Shown piece after piece: positions 1 to 11,960 of a stretch of DNA of 64,000 nucleotides (positions within the stretch are counted from its first letter, which is position 1; the number at the start of each line of letters is the position of its first letter). The translations under genes and the position numbers were made by a program. Under the pieces are notes generated by a model that ran no database searches, was not told where the DNA came from, and worked only from the letters and a program-made list of their open reading frames with translations. Origin of the DNA: Cheilinus undulatus (Eukaryota > Chordata > Actinopteri > Labriformes > Labridae); assembly GCF_018320785.1 (NCBI RefSeq), contig NC_054866.1, positions 38,975,000-39,038,999 of the forward strand. The letters are read 5' to 3'.

Positions 1-3000
1 TATTTCCAAAGCCAAAGGTTTCAAGTGCTTTAAATAAAAAAAATTCATGCTCCACAGTGATGAATGCTTTATAAAAATCAAGAAAGAGAATTAAAGCGCC
101 TGGTTCAACGTACTCTGAGTAATCCAACAAGTCTAAAATAAGTCTAATGTTACGGCTGATGTGACGGTTTGTCATAAAGCCCGTTTGAGTCTCATTAATA
201 ATTTCATTCAAGTCTTTTCTCATTTGTTTGGCAAAAATTAAAGGTAATATTTCATAATCTGTGTTCAACAATGTAATAGGTCTCCAGTTATCAATCAACA
301 GATGGTCTTTCTCAGGCTTTGGGATCAGGGTGATCATCCCTTGTTTCATAGTTGTAGAAATTTCCTCTCTTTGAATGCACTCCTCATACATGTTAAACAA
401 TGGAGTTTCAACAATGTCCCAGAAGCATAAAACTCGACTGGTAGATCATCCATACCAGGTGAATTATTTTGCTTTAACTTACTTAACACATCAGAAATGT
501 CAGATCTGGATAAAGGTTAATCACATTCCTCTTTAAACTTATCTGAGATCTGTGGGACAAATTCTACTGATGAAGTTATCACGTCCTGTTTTGTTAAAGC
601 CAGAGCTGTATAAATCAGAGGAAAAACTGGTGATAAATGTATCTATGTCATCTGAGCTGGCATTAACTGTATTGTCAATTCTTAGGGAAGTAATATTATT
701 CCTTTTATAATTAATTTTTTTGTAATGCAAAAAAATAACTTGTATTTTTATTCCCCTCCTCTAACCATTTTGCTCTTGACCTAATAAAGGCACCTTTGGT
801 CATACTCCTATAATAGGCATCAATTTCTGTCTTCAAATTAGCTGGTAATATTTGCTCTTCTTCTGGAAGGTTTTCTTTATTTAGTAAATCATTTATACCT
901 TTGATACATGTTATTTCCTTTGCATTATCTTTTTTCTTTTTTTCTTTGGTCTATTTTACTGCTTACTCCTTAACTTTAAACTTAAAGAATTCCCATCTTT
1001 GTGTATTATTAAAATTATTGTCTTTAAAGATTCTTTTTGTCATTGTTTCAATAAGCTCACAAAACATTTTGCCTTTTAGCAAAACTGCAATTTAATTTCC
1101 AATAACCTCTTGTATTTCTGCTTTGACTTGCCGGATTAACCAAAGTTAAAAGTATCATAAGGTGGTCAGAGAGAGGGGCATGACTGTGTGTAACTTCGGA
1201 TACAAATTGTGTAATATTAGTTGATATTAACCATAGATCAATACGCCATTTTAATGACCTATTAGCATTGACCCATGTAAATTCTCTCTTATACAAAAAA
1301 CGCCAAACATCATTTAAATCTAATTGTTCACATAAAAATGAAATAATTTTGAATTTAGAATTGGATGACCTTGCTGGTAATCAGTCAGTAGGCTCCAGCA
1401 GCGGCGTTACTATAGTAGCATGCAGTTGAAAAAAACGTTCAACTGTTCACTACCTCTTTAAATTGGAAGTGCTGTATTTTCCTTGTAAAGCTTATACAAC
1501 TTGAGTTAGCTGTGTAAACATGTCTTTTGTTAAACTTACAATGTTATGGCCTATACATTACAAACTGACAAAAACTCTAATTTTTAAAACTGAAATAATA
1601 TATCTACCTCTAGGGGACAGTTTAAAGGGGACATATCATGCAAAAATCACTTTTTCAGGCTTTCTAACACAAATATGTGCCCCTGGCCTGTCCACAATCA
1701 CCTCAAGTACCAGAAAAATCCATTCCCTCTCCCCCTCTCTTTCTCCACCTTTCAGAAAATGTGAGCTGAAACAAGCCGTTCTCAGATTTTACATCTAGTG
1801 ACCTCACCAGGGGCTTAAGCACCCGCCCCCAGGTTTGGTTGGCCCTCCCCCACTTGGAGGAAAGTTCTGCCCTCCTCTACAGATCCTCTCAGCTACCAGC
1901 CGAGATGCTGGATAGCTCAGTGGGTTACCCTGCTGACTACGGTCTGGGAAATTGGTGGTTCAAATCCCAGTTTAAACTTTGAAAAAAAAAAGTGTCTGTA
2001 ATATCACAAGTGCTGCACCATTACCTGAGAGGGGTGTGGTCAGGGGCGGAGCCAGACAGCTACTTACCATTTAAAGCCACAGACACAGAAACAGCTTGTT
2101 CTGAGAAGGGCTGAAATAGAGGGGTTTTTAGACATGCAAAAATCCAATACTAGAGTGTTTTTACAGCAACAAACTTAGCAGGCATGTTTTGGGGACCTCT
2201 GAGACCGATATAAACTTGTCTTAAAAGGGTAAAATATGCCATCTTTAATTTCTATTACATCACCTTTAAATTTATTGCACAAGATAGCAACCCCAGCTGA
2301 GTGGTTTGAACCATGGCTTAGAAAAATCTGATCACTCCACTGACTTGTCCAAAATTTTCTATCTTCCTCACAAGAATGCATTTCTTGAAACAAAATAAGC
2401 TCTGCATTAGACCCCTTACAAAATAAATAATGGACTTTCTCTTGGTAATATTACGTATGCCTCTTACGTTAGGTGAAATAAGCTTGAGGTTGAAAAGGAA
2501 TGTGACATCTTAAGAACAAATGAACTGGATGTCAGAAAAGGACAAAAAACAGTAAGATAAGATTTATCAAGCTCTTAGCCTTAAGAGATTAGCAAAACTC
2601 AGAACATTAGGAGTACCATAACAAAGTCTTTGAATATCTTAGGACAATAATCTTAAGTCATTTTTATGGCTATAACATTTTGTGGACAGGTGAGGCTTCA
2701 TGTAGAAATCCTCACTCCATCTATTGATGCGACCTGACCCTGCTACCTGGTCTTCTTCCCTTTCTTGCGAGCCTGTTTAACTTGTGACCACAGTTTGTTA
2801 ACAGCAGTCTCTCTCCAAACGTGTCATGTCTTCAGCAATCCGGAGATTCATCTTCTTCATCGCTTCGGCACTGCGTGAGGCTTTCCATATCTTGAGTCTG
2901 AAGGTTAGCATGTTGAACTAGATGATGATTGGACGTGGTCATCTCTGGGGCAGCCAACTTTGTGTACAGTGTCGACTAAAAAGCCAAGTTTGCTTTTATC

Positions 3001-3735
3001 TTCAGGGGTTATCTGTGCAAGAAGCTCCATGACTTCTTTTTTCACATCTTCATTTTCTTTTTCGGGGTTATTAATGAGTCGCAAGTCCCACCATTGGCTG
3101 TAACGTTCACTTTCCTCTAGTTTTCCTTGTAGTTCTTCAATGCATGTATTCAGCCTTTCCACTGCATTGTCAGTGTCTTTCATTTGAAGTCTGATGCCTT
3201 TCACTTGTTTTTTGACATGACTGAGGTCTTCTGTGTTTTTATTTGTTGTTCAAATGTTGCAAAGCCTTATTTTAGCTCCAAAAAAGGCTTTGAGATTATC
3301 CGCATTTGAGACCGTGTCATTGTCTTCTTTGGCTGTGCAAACTTTCTCCAGGTTTGGGCTTTTTAATGGAGATTCAGGTAGAGGTGAGCATAGGTCAAGA
3401 AAGGTATTCTTTGGATTGAAATCCATTACCAGACCTCCTTTCACCCCCTTCTTTCTGTCTGTTTTTGTCATGATGAAAGTTCATGTTCACCAGTAGCGAC
3501 GTTAGTAAGCTCGTTAGCTAGCAGTTATCCACAACATTATGGAGAATTTTCTCAAAGTTTATATTGTTTTCACGGTTCAATATGTCCACCGTCTATTCCT
3601 AACACAGTTTGAAGTCTGTCAAGTATGACAACAAAGTCCTTTATCAAGCATTAACTGAGGTACTAAAAACCTGTTGCAGAGCGATTCACAATGTGTCCGC
3701 CTCCGTTGCCATCTTGCGCAACCTAAAGGAGCAAT
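1..3735 (-). mobile_element. L1-clade LINE, decayed, cut by window edge
   Basis: Non-LTR retrotransposon reading right to left. ORF1 is seen at about 3471-2905: a charged N-terminus, a coiled-coil-like stretch, then an RRM-like segment (WWDLRLINNPEKENEDVKKE). ORF2 begins near 2510 with LKLISPNVRGIRN, the usual start of an L1 endonuclease. The endonuclease continues (SHGSNHSAGVAILCNKFKGD) to about 2240 and resumes at about 1375-1060 (NRSLKWRIDLWL, HAPLSDH). The linker lies at 730-540. The reverse transcriptase follows (WRPITLLN, then LILFLDFYKAF near position 60-95) and runs off the left edge. Frames shift several times and there are in-frame stops, so it is inactive. The endonuclease is interrupted by a separate insertion. 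The L1 clade assignment is firm; the family name is not determined. Confidence 0.88.
1376..2240. mobile_element. Composite insertion in the L1 endonuclease, with a tRNA-like segment
   Basis: Sequence that splits the L1 endonuclease frame. From about 1621 it begins TTAAAGGGGACATATCATGC, a start I associate with a non-autonomous repeat seen in many fish genomes (from memory), and it ends near TTAAAAGGGTAAAATATGCC at 2231-2240. The first part (1376-1620) may be a second, older insertion. At about 1905-1975 is a tRNA-like stretch with a box A (TAGCTCAGTGG) and a box B (GGTTCAAATCC). No coding frame is recognised. Confidence 0.6.
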
Positions 3736-4164
3736 GATTACTCCCATGCAAACCATAGATATCAAGACGTAGATGCCCCATTCATATCTGATGGTAAGTC
3801 TACGTGGTCGTCATCTTGGCACGGGCAAAAGAGTGAACGTTAACGTTAAGTATTTATTTTTTTACTCAGTGATATTTTTTAATAATGTAATAAGTAGGCA
3901 TACAATATTTAAAATATACAACTAACAAGTCATATTCATTTATTGGGCAAGTAAAGCACACAGTTCTTATCGCCCACTCCAAAAATTATTATTGCCCTAA
4001 TTTTCCAAGAAGAGTACCTTGATGCAGACAAGATGGCCGACATACATCCAATCCATACTGGAAGTCTCAACTGGAAGTCCGTACGTCTAACGTTAGGCTT
4101 AGGCATTAAAACCCGAGTGGTTAGGTTCAGGGTAAGGCAGTGGGGAAGGTGATATACAGTCACT
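3736..4164. other. AT-rich spacer, no gene seen
   Basis: Between the L1 5' end and the ACTGTAAA repeats. It looks like an old repeat (many near-repeats of acgt-containing words), but I can assign nothing. Confidence 0.4.
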
Positions 4165-4985
4165 ATACTGTAAAAAAAATTCCGTTAAATTTACGGTAAA
4201 ACGCTGGCAGCTGTGGTTACCAGAGATTTACTGTAAAAATTACGGTGAGAATGTATGAGAAAAAACGGTGTTTTCATTCTACAACTGTAAATATTACAGT
4301 TCAAACCTGTTTTTTTTTTAACTGTAAATTTCTGTTAAAAAAATACAATATTGTAACCGTTTATACAAGGATTTGCTGTAAAAATAACAGTTATACTGTA
4401 ACCATATTTACGGTAATTTGCTGTACAACTTACTGTAATTTGATGTAGAAGTTACAGCTCTATTACAACATTTTCTACAGGGATTGGCTGTAAAAATAAC
4501 GATAATGAAACAAACCTGTTTACGGTAAATTACTGTAAAAACACCAGAAATCCTGTAAACCTAAATACAATCTATCTCAGTAATAAAAACAGTAGACCCG
4601 TATAAAGTTAAACGGTATTTTATTATAACTACTTAAATTTTACAGTAAATTACTGGCAGCTGTGGTTACCAGAAATTTACCGTAAAAATACAGTACAAAA
4701 CATGAGAAATTACAGCTGATATTTGCAGATTTTACGGTAGTAGCAAAATACTGCCTAAATTTTACAGTAAATTACTGGCAGCTGTGGTTACCAGAAATTT
4801 ACTGTAAAAAATACAGGACAAAACATGAGAAATTACAGCTGATGTTTGCAGATTTTACAGTAATAGCTTAATACTGCCTTACTTTAAATTTTACGGTAAA
4901 TTACCAGCAGCTGTGGTTGCAATAAATTTACTGTAAAAATACAGTACAAAACATGTGAAATTTCAGTTAATTTGCTAGATTTTGC
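4165..4985. repeat. ACTGTAAA-rich block with tandem units of about 120 bp
   Basis: Dense alternation of TTTACAGTAAA / TTTACGGTAAA words in both orientations. Within it are three head-to-tail units of about 118-125 bp starting near 4637, 4756 and 4888. Each carries CTGGCAGCTGTGGTTACCAG or a variant, then AAATTTACTGTAAAAATACA, then ACAAAACATGAGAAATTACA. A partial unit lies at about 4190-4260. Probably sub-terminal repeats of a fish DNA transposon that spread as a minisatellite. Confidence 0.75.
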
Positions 4986-5350
4986 AGTAGTGCCCTAATA
5001 CTCCTACTTTTAACAAAAGATTCAAGCTCTCTGATAAACAATAAGAAACTCTGCAGTTATATGTTTGCAATAAAAAACCTTTCAACACATCTGATAACTT
5101 GTCTGTATACTCACAAAGCAGTTTAGATCTTGGAAGAAAAAGCTTGTGTCCATATGTATGACAGGTAGTCCTTGGTGTAATGCATGAAGATGAAACAAAG
5201 TCACTTGCCCCTAAATGATTCAAGAGTAATGAGTCCAGTCTTGACTGAAGAAGGCCTTCCACTTGGGAAGCTTCACATGGCCAAGAAACTTCATCTTCTT
5301 GAAGACTCGAGCACAGTTCATCAGGTGTTCTACTTTGGACTGGCTCCATC
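4975..5350 (-). other. Unrecognised open frame of 124 codons next to the tandem repeat
   Basis: The minus strand has an open frame starting MEPVQSRTPDELC, preceded by a good acceptor (TACTTCCTGCAG at about 5363-5352). A second frame over the same stretch is also partly open (FKKMKFLGHVKLPKWKAFF). I recognise no domain. It could be an exon of a decayed gene lying to the right or part of a transposon. Neither reading is supported beyond the open frame and the splice site. Confidence 0.2.
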
Positions 5351-5809
5351 CTCTCTGCAGGAAGTACATATACAAAACAAAGTTAGAGTGATTCAGTGCT
5401 TCAGTTTAATGCCTACACAGATGTAAATTTGAGAAAACTAGGCTCTAATAAGCCATGCTTACAATCAGCACAACAGAATAAAATAAACAGTGTGTACAGT
5501 ACATACAGATCATTTCTATAATAGAATATGGTGAAGAAACGCAAATGTACCCACAAGTGCCAGCTATTAAGTCAGCAATCACCTAACAACAGCCAATTAC
5601 TTTTTCCGTTATTGATTATAATGAGACAGTTATGACATATTAATTGCAATTTGCTTTTCCTTTATAGTTTAGAGCTGTGGTGCCCAGGCTTGTATCCACT
5701 GAGCTCCCCTCCTTCACATATCCAAGAAGATACGGAACCACAAAAAAAAGTGACATAGCTATTGCTGTAAAAACTAAACATAAATTTGAATTGATTTCAT
5801 TGTTTAAAG

Positions 5810-6295
5810 AAGTTTTAATTTTGGCATATATTTTTAATTTTAGTCTTAGTTTTAGTCTTTAAGTGAAATGAATTTTAGTTTCAGTCACATTTTAGTCATT
5901 TCTGTCCATTTAGTTTTAGTCCATAAAAGTCCTCACATTTTAGGTTTTACTTTTAGTCCAAGCATTTATTGTCTTGCTTAAATCTGGTACCAAGTCATAG
6001 TGGAATGTTCTCTGCACCCTGCCAAACCTGGGGTCCCTGCTTTCTATAGCTGAGAGACAGAAGAGCTACAGCTGCATTGTTTTTGACAGAATTACACAAA
6101 GTGGAGAGATATCATGGATTTTGAATGTCCAACGAAAACTACATTACATTCTAGTCAAAAACTAAACTTAGTTTTTGTCAGTTTTAGTCATCACAGATCT
6201 ATTTTTGTTCGTCTAGTTTTTTTCATGGAAAACAAAGCTGTCGATGAACATTTTTAGTCATAGTTTTAGTCGATTTAAATTAACACTGGTTTAAA
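5810..6295. repeat. TTTTAGTC-rich dispersed repeat
   Basis: Repeated TTTTAGTC / GACTAAAA words with a central segment of different sequence. The pattern resembles a repeat common in teleost genomes. No coding sequence. Confidence 0.5.
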
Positions 6296-6550
6296 GCTAC
6301 ACACAATAGCCCAAACCACAAGTGTTAGCAAAAGACCTTGGTATTAACCATTGATAAGGGTTATATTGTTATTTTAGGTAGTTGAATCACAAGATAAATA
6401 TTTGATATATATTATATTTATTTATATATTTACTTTTAAGACCACCCAAATAAATATATAATTTGCTTTTACATGTAAATATAATATATAATTTTATATA
6501 TAATTTCTATATAATTTCTTCGGGATGAATAAAGTTATTATTGTATTGTA

Positions 6551-8103
6551 TTAGGGTAAGCCTACCCATTAAGCCCAGGCACCATTTAAGCCCACTTGTG
6601 ACTTTGAAGTCAATTTAAAAAAAAAAAAAAAGAGGGGCCTGTCTTATGCTATACATTATTTTGTCCAATCACACAATTTCTTAATTATATGTCAGTTTTT
6701 GTTTGACACCAATCACATTTGTAGATATTGAAAAAGGCCCGCCTACATTTGTGCAGTCTCAAGAAGGCTCAGATAAAGTCGCCTCAAAACTTTGGTGTTT
6801 TGGGACCCTCAGAAAGAACCTCTTTTCAACCATTTTCAGCCACTGACTTGTTAAGTACATTCATATTATGTAATTTGAGAGATTATTGATTTGTTTTTTT
6901 GTGTATAAACAGGTAGTTTTTTGTAATTTCTTACTATTTAGTTTTATGTGAAAAGATGAGTCATGCTAGCTAGCTAATCACTAGTCAATACATGTAGCCC
7001 TACTGATAGATACACTGCTTAATGATTAAAAATGATAAGTACACAAACTAAGTGTTTTCTGATTCATTTTACATAAATCTTACATAAAACTTTGAACAAG
7101 AATTCCTTGATAATTCAGAAAGTTTGGCAGAAGAGGAATAACTGTGATGGCAAGTTTTGCAGCATATTTAGGCTACAGGCATTTCTTTAAACATTTGTTT
7201 AATTTTGGTGAGAACATATTATCTTCATTTCCTGGTAGTCACTGTAGTACCATTTAAGCCCAGTGTGTTCCATTTAAGCCCATCTTATGTGTTTCAATAG
7301 AAAAAAATGAAATTTTGAGGTTTGATAGCTTTTCGCTGTAATCATGTTGGATGTTGTTATACTAACTTCATTAACACGAGTACATCACAGATCACACACT
7401 GACCAGAAGAATTGTTCTGTCAGTTAATTTGTCATAATAAATTGTGTATAGTGAGAAAATGCCAACAAAAAGAGGAATTACAGCAACTGTCCTAAAATCA
7501 TCATTGTTACAGCCAAACATTAAATCCAAGTTCAATAAGATATTGTTGATTCACTGTAATGTCATTTAATACTTTTAAAAACAAACACATTTTCTTTATT
7601 TTGTCAATATTGAATCAAATTTTGTCAATATTAAATAAAATGTTCAATGAAATGTTAAATACTGAAGCCAATGAAAATTAGGTTTAGGCCTACTTAGTCA
7701 TGTTTGTGGTGGTCCATTGTTACAAGCCAAACATTAAATCCAAGTTCAAAAATAAATTGTGTTTAACATGTATAACATGTTACTGAATTAATATATGTTT
7801 ACTACTTGAAAAATGTAATGATTTTTTAAATTTCTGTCAATAAACGTGGTTGTGGGCTTATTTGGAACACACGTGGGCTTAAATGGTACTTAGGTACCAA
7901 TTAAGCCCATGCCAGACTTTTGACTTTATTCATAACATTTCTTTAATTTGTTCTCTAAAATATGCATAAGTAAATAAATATACCTTCAAATGAGGGATTA
8001 ATCCTTCATTCTAACAAATGATCATGTTTATAAACCATCTTAGTATCTATGAAGAATACGTGAACTTAGATTTTGGTGGGCCTAATGGGTACACTTACCC
8101 TAA
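6551..8103. mobile_element. Unclassified non-autonomous DNA transposon, about 1.55 kb
   Basis: The left end TTAGGGTAAGCCTACCCATT and the right end (reverse complement TTAGGGTAAGTGTACCCATT) form terminal inverted repeats. The word CCATTTAAGCCCA or its complement TGGGCTTAAATGG recurs at about 6582-6594, 7250-7262, 7270-7282 and 7874-7886, with ATTAAGCCCA variants near both ends. These may be transposase-binding sites. A direct repeat AGCCAAACATTAAATCCAAG occurs near 7511 and 7725. No open frame looks like a transposase, and no target-site duplication is clear. Confidence 0.6.
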
Positions 8104-9069
8104 ATGCTTTGGGGTACAAAAGGATTTTGCTGTAACAAAGATGATGGGCGCTGAATTTTAAATCAATCATAATGAAAACATATGACTCACACAGAAAACT
8201 GTATTGGCCCCCATATGGTGTGATCATCAGAACACTGAGAACAAGCTGGACAAAGCAGTGGCATGGCAGTATTCTGGGTATTTCTACATGACCAGATTAA
8301 TGCAGTGCTTGGTGTAAACTACATAAAATAAACATAAAATGGCTTCATGTTGCTTAAAGAAAGATTAATCTAAAGAATTTATTGAGGTATGTACAAATGC
8401 TGTGCAAGGCTTACCATTATTTTTCCTTGATAACTGGCGTCTTTTTAGAAGAGTGGAATACCGGAGACAGTATAAAGTAATGGAGTCCTAGTCACCACTA
8501 GCAGAAGAAACAGGACCATAAAAAAGAGGAAAAATAGAAAGACAAGGTAAAGCACCAAATCATGTCAACTTAGAAGTTTTGAACACTTATGTATGCACTG
8601 ATTGCAAAGTACTATCCAATTTTTGAATTCACTCAAAAAAGGAGGGGACCCAATCTCTTCTTGTCCCGTGAGCTGAATGTCTTGTCACATCCCTTGTGTT
8701 TTGTGGCAGAAGCTACAGCAGACACAAAATGCAGACATACATGTAGAGTGATCCAGCTGTCAAGCAGTTATCAGACGGGTGTTGCTGTGTTTATATGTTC
8801 TTCTAAAATCAACACTAAGCTGTGACTGGTGCTACCCTCTCCACTTAGAGTGTGTGTTGATCCCACAGCTCTGTATGTCATCTTGCTTGCCCTTGCGCTT
8901 TTTCTGCTCACAACAGTTTTGGTTTAGAAAAAAATGCTGCACATCTATTTCTTTTTTGTTTTTTAAATTTGAAAATTTGGATACTATCAAACCTAAAAAT
9001 CTGAACCAGAATCTTTATTGTCATTGTACACAAGTACAACGAAATTTTGCACAGTTCCATTCAGTGCAA
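8104..9069. other. Spacer with possible exon pieces of a decayed minus-strand gene
   Basis: On the minus strand an acceptor near 8260 precedes the short open stretch MPLLCPACSQCSDDHTIWGP. At about 8410-8415 there is a donor (AATG/GTAAGC). These may belong with the exon-like piece at 9716-9897. Nothing else is recognised. Confidence 0.2.
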
Positions 9070-9318
9070 TTATTATTACCTCTGCCAAGGAGGTTATGTG
9101 ATCGGCAGGGTTTGTTTGTTGGCAACATAACCCAAAAAGTTATGGATAGATTCTGATGAAATTTCCAGGGAATGTCAGAAATGGCAAAAGGAAGAACTGA
9201 TTTGATTTTGGGACTGATCCAGATCATCGTCTGGATCTAGGAATTTTTAAAGGACTCTTCACTATTGGGAGATAGGGCTAATGGCGGAGGTCTGCGCTCT
9301 CTGAGTGCTTTTCTAGTT
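9070..9318 (+). repeat. Dispersed repeat, RTE-like LINE tail or SINE
   Basis: Starts TTACCTCTGCCAAGGAGGTT and ends GAGTGCTTTTCTAGTT. This sequence type recurs in many fish genomes, often as a 3' fragment of an RTE-like LINE or a derived SINE (from memory). Non-coding here. Confidence 0.55.
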
Positions 9319-9544
9319 TATTATTGCAACTGCTCTGGGATATGTGCTGTTTTTCAGTCTGTTAGTTTTGGCTCTTATTGTCCTGAACCGTCTTCCTCAG
9401 GATAGCAGTTGTTACAGGTGACAATAACACGGTTATAAAAATAACTGATATTGTATCACATGATGCACATGGCTGGAAGGAAATAAAACATTTTGCCAGC
9501 ATTACACTATACCATATAACTACCTCTAAAGAGGAAAAATTATT

Positions 9545-9897
9545 ACCTCTGTAGGAACTCCTGAGTGGATCCCAATGCTGGTCAATGCATAGCATGAGCT
9601 GCCTTGAAGCCTAGCAAGAGGCTCCTGGGAGGATGATAAAAGTAGAAAAGAATTACAAGCAAATCATCCATTACCATCCAAATGAGTCTTTAAAGTGTTT
9701 CTGAGATCCACTTACTACAAAAACAATACATGGGGCAGGCTTTCCACTGGTACCCCATCTGGCAAGAATGTTTCAACAAGGCAAAAGAGGTTGTCTTCTT
9801 TTTTGTCGAAACAGGAGAGAAGGGGAAACACCATACCCTTTATGTCCTCTGAGCAGCCCTCCAACTGTCCTCTCTGAATCTTGAGCTTTGTGGCATC
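9545..9897 (-). pseudogene. Exon-like remnant of an unrecognised protein gene
   Basis: A minus-strand exon-like piece at 9897-9716 has a good acceptor (TGATTTTTGCAG), 60 open codons including VFPLLSCFDKKEDNLFCLVE and LPDGVPVESLPHVLFL, and a consensus donor (GTAAGT). A second piece at about 9625-9552 has an acceptor (CATCCTCCCAG) and donor, with EPLARLQGSS in one frame and MLCIDQHWDPLRSS in another, so a frame change has occurred. Joining the two at consensus sites gives a stop. The peptides remind me of the C-terminal part of multi-copy fish proteins named SAM-domain-containing protein 3-like, but this is a weak recollection. Most likely a degraded gene driven from the CpG block near 11.6-11.9 kb. 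Confidence 0.35.
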
Positions 9898-9903
9898 CTG
9901 CAA

Positions 9904-11038
9904 AAATCAAGTGAGCTATTAAATCTTTAGTGCCATGACACTGATGTGCACATATCCCCATTGTGCATTTAGGAGGTGCTGGAGCCAACAGGTAGTGCCC
10001 AGGACCACCACAGTCCACCACCACACTATCCCCCTTATTCCTGGGGCCGCTACTGCAAATGTGAATATGGGCGAAACTTCCGTGCCAAACGGAAGTAGGC
10101 TACATTAAATACATGTATTCTAGTACAGCAGCTAACTATAGACGCTAACAAAGAACGACAGTTGTTTCAATAGGAATTCTTCTGGAATTTGTAAATATTT
10201 ATATTTTTGTTATCACATGTTCACACTGTTTGTATTATAAGCTGTAGATAAGTAAATAAGGTGGATACCACATTATTCCTGGGGGTCTACTGTAGCTATG
10301 AATGGAAGTGGAACTTCCAGTACAGTAACAATAATAGCAAAAACATGATTCTTCCAAAGGCTTACTAAAGTGATTTAGTGTCAACAGTGGTTGTTCTGAA
10401 ATAAATAAATATTTGCTGTAATAAATACTGCTTCATTTTTGTTAAATCAATGAGCTGAAATGTTTTAATCATATTTTCTGTAATGCTCAGTACCTGCTGC
10501 TATGTTCATGGTACTAATATTATGACAAAGTTAAATATGTCTCTCACAACATGCTGTCCACTGTCTAAATGCATCGGGATGTGATTCTTTTAGTATTAAT
10601 TTATCATTAATTCTTAATACAAAACTTGACATTTACCAAACTGAAGAGCTGGCAACTTGAGTCATGGATAATTTTATAAATATAATTCCCATATTTAAGA
10701 GGGATTAGTTTGTAAAATGAGAATTTCAGCAACTCCACAAACTAGAAATGTATCTTTTTATACCGATATAAAGCTACTAAAGTTAGCTAAATATGCCCTT
10801 GTAGGTTATCTAAAGTAATGTCATCAATTTGAACTCTCCAGTAGAGGCTAGAGAAATAATAATAATATTATCCCGTCTGAGGTGAAGCAGTCTAAGTTTA
10901 TGTAGTTTGGTATTAAAATTGCTTTAATAGTCACGTTTAGCATCTGGTTTCTATGCAAAGTCCCATTTAGATAGAACGGAGCGGAAGTTGCGCCCATATT
11001 CATGGAGGGGTAGGAATAAGCTGGAAAGCCTGCCTCAG
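9904..11038. other. AT-rich stretch, no gene seen
   Basis: I see no domain-bearing frame, known repeat or RNA gene here. It could be an intron of the minus-strand remnant. Confidence 0.4.
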
Positions 11039-11147
11039 GGGACTCTGAACACAGATATGAATGTGACTCTGAACACAGATATGGATATGACTCTGAACAT
11101 AGATATGAATATGACTCTTAACACAGATATGAATGTGACTCTGAAGG
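11039..11147 (+). repeat. 24-bp minisatellite, about 4.5 copies
   Basis: Tandem copies of GACTCTGAACACAGATATGA followed by ATGT, with one or two substitutions per copy. Reading through on the plus strand gives a short peptide repeat (TLNTDMNV), but there is no evidence that it is translated. Confidence 0.85.
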
Positions 11148-11579
11148 GGAAAAAATCCTTCACCTTAGGTCGCTCTGAAGCATCAGTGCTGCGGGGACTC
11201 TCACTTTTTGGCTAGGGGACATCACGGTCCTCACGGTCACTCCCACCTCATCTGGAAAACTCCGTCCTTTTTCTTTCCCTCTTCCCAGTGTTCCCAGTAT
11301 CCAACCGCCCATTTTTTGTGCATTTTTCAAAAGTCTGAAGTGGGCGGAGTTAGCTCTGAGCTTGGGGTTCACTTATGGTCCCCAACACAGCAAGTGTTAA
11401 ACGTTCTCCACGCTAAAATGACAGCAAAAAATACAAATCAAACAGCAATGTTGGCTGGTCTAGAACTGAAACAAAATGCCTCCTGACCCATTTAACTTCT
11501 ACCTATAAACACGTGGTGTTACTGAATGAAAAGAACTCAAGAAATATTTGACACTACGACAAAAGAAGTTCTACATACC

Positions 11580-11960
11580 TTACCAATAGCTCGTAGGCTG
11601 ATGCTCCGGGTGACGTCGAATTAATACACGCCGATGTCCTGCTTTGTATTCCATCTTCGTTTGCAGCTCGTTCTACGAGCAGACAGCAACTTTATGAAAT
11701 ATTTCCGCGCACACGAGACCACAGAAGACACGAAAACGCTGTAGTTTACCAGGCAGCCGTCGGCGGTTTGATTTTCCAACGAACCACACACGCATGCGTA
11801 TAAGGTCCTTCTTTCCCCGCGCCTGCGCGAAACCGTATTCGCGCATGGCAATTGACTGCAACCACAGTGCGCAAACGCATTTCGAGAAAGCAGCCCTGTT
11901 AGTGTACATGGAGGGAGGTGACTGAAAGCTGTTCACTCTGTAGCTCGTTTCCAAATTGTT
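11580..11960 (-). promoter_or_regulatory. CpG-rich promoter-like block with NRF1-like sites
   Basis: A local jump in CpG density in otherwise AT-rich DNA. CGCGCCTGCGCGA at 11818-11830 and CGCATGCG at about 11791-11798 resemble NRF1 sites. On the minus strand a consensus donor follows at about 11584 (ATTG/GTAAGG) or 11580 (TAAG/GTATGT), so it may be the promoter and first non-coding exon of a minus-strand gene whose remnants lie at 8-10 kb. A plus-strand or two-way promoter is also possible. Confidence 0.45.

Noticed and set aside
1905-1975. Considered as a functional tRNA gene
   Set aside because: The acceptor arm does not pair well and it lies inside a mobile element, so it is listed only as tRNA-like.
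4165-4985. Tandem units looked at as a CRISPR-like array
   Set aside because: Units are contiguous with no unique spacers, and the DNA is vertebrate.
10988-11215. Frame encoding a repeated TLNTDMNV peptide
   Set aside because: It reads straight through a 24-bp minisatellite (a multiple of three, so it stays open by chance); no other coding sign.
11208-11486. 92-codon plus-strand frame before the CpG block
   Set aside because: No recognisable domain, and overlapped by an equally long frame on the other strand.
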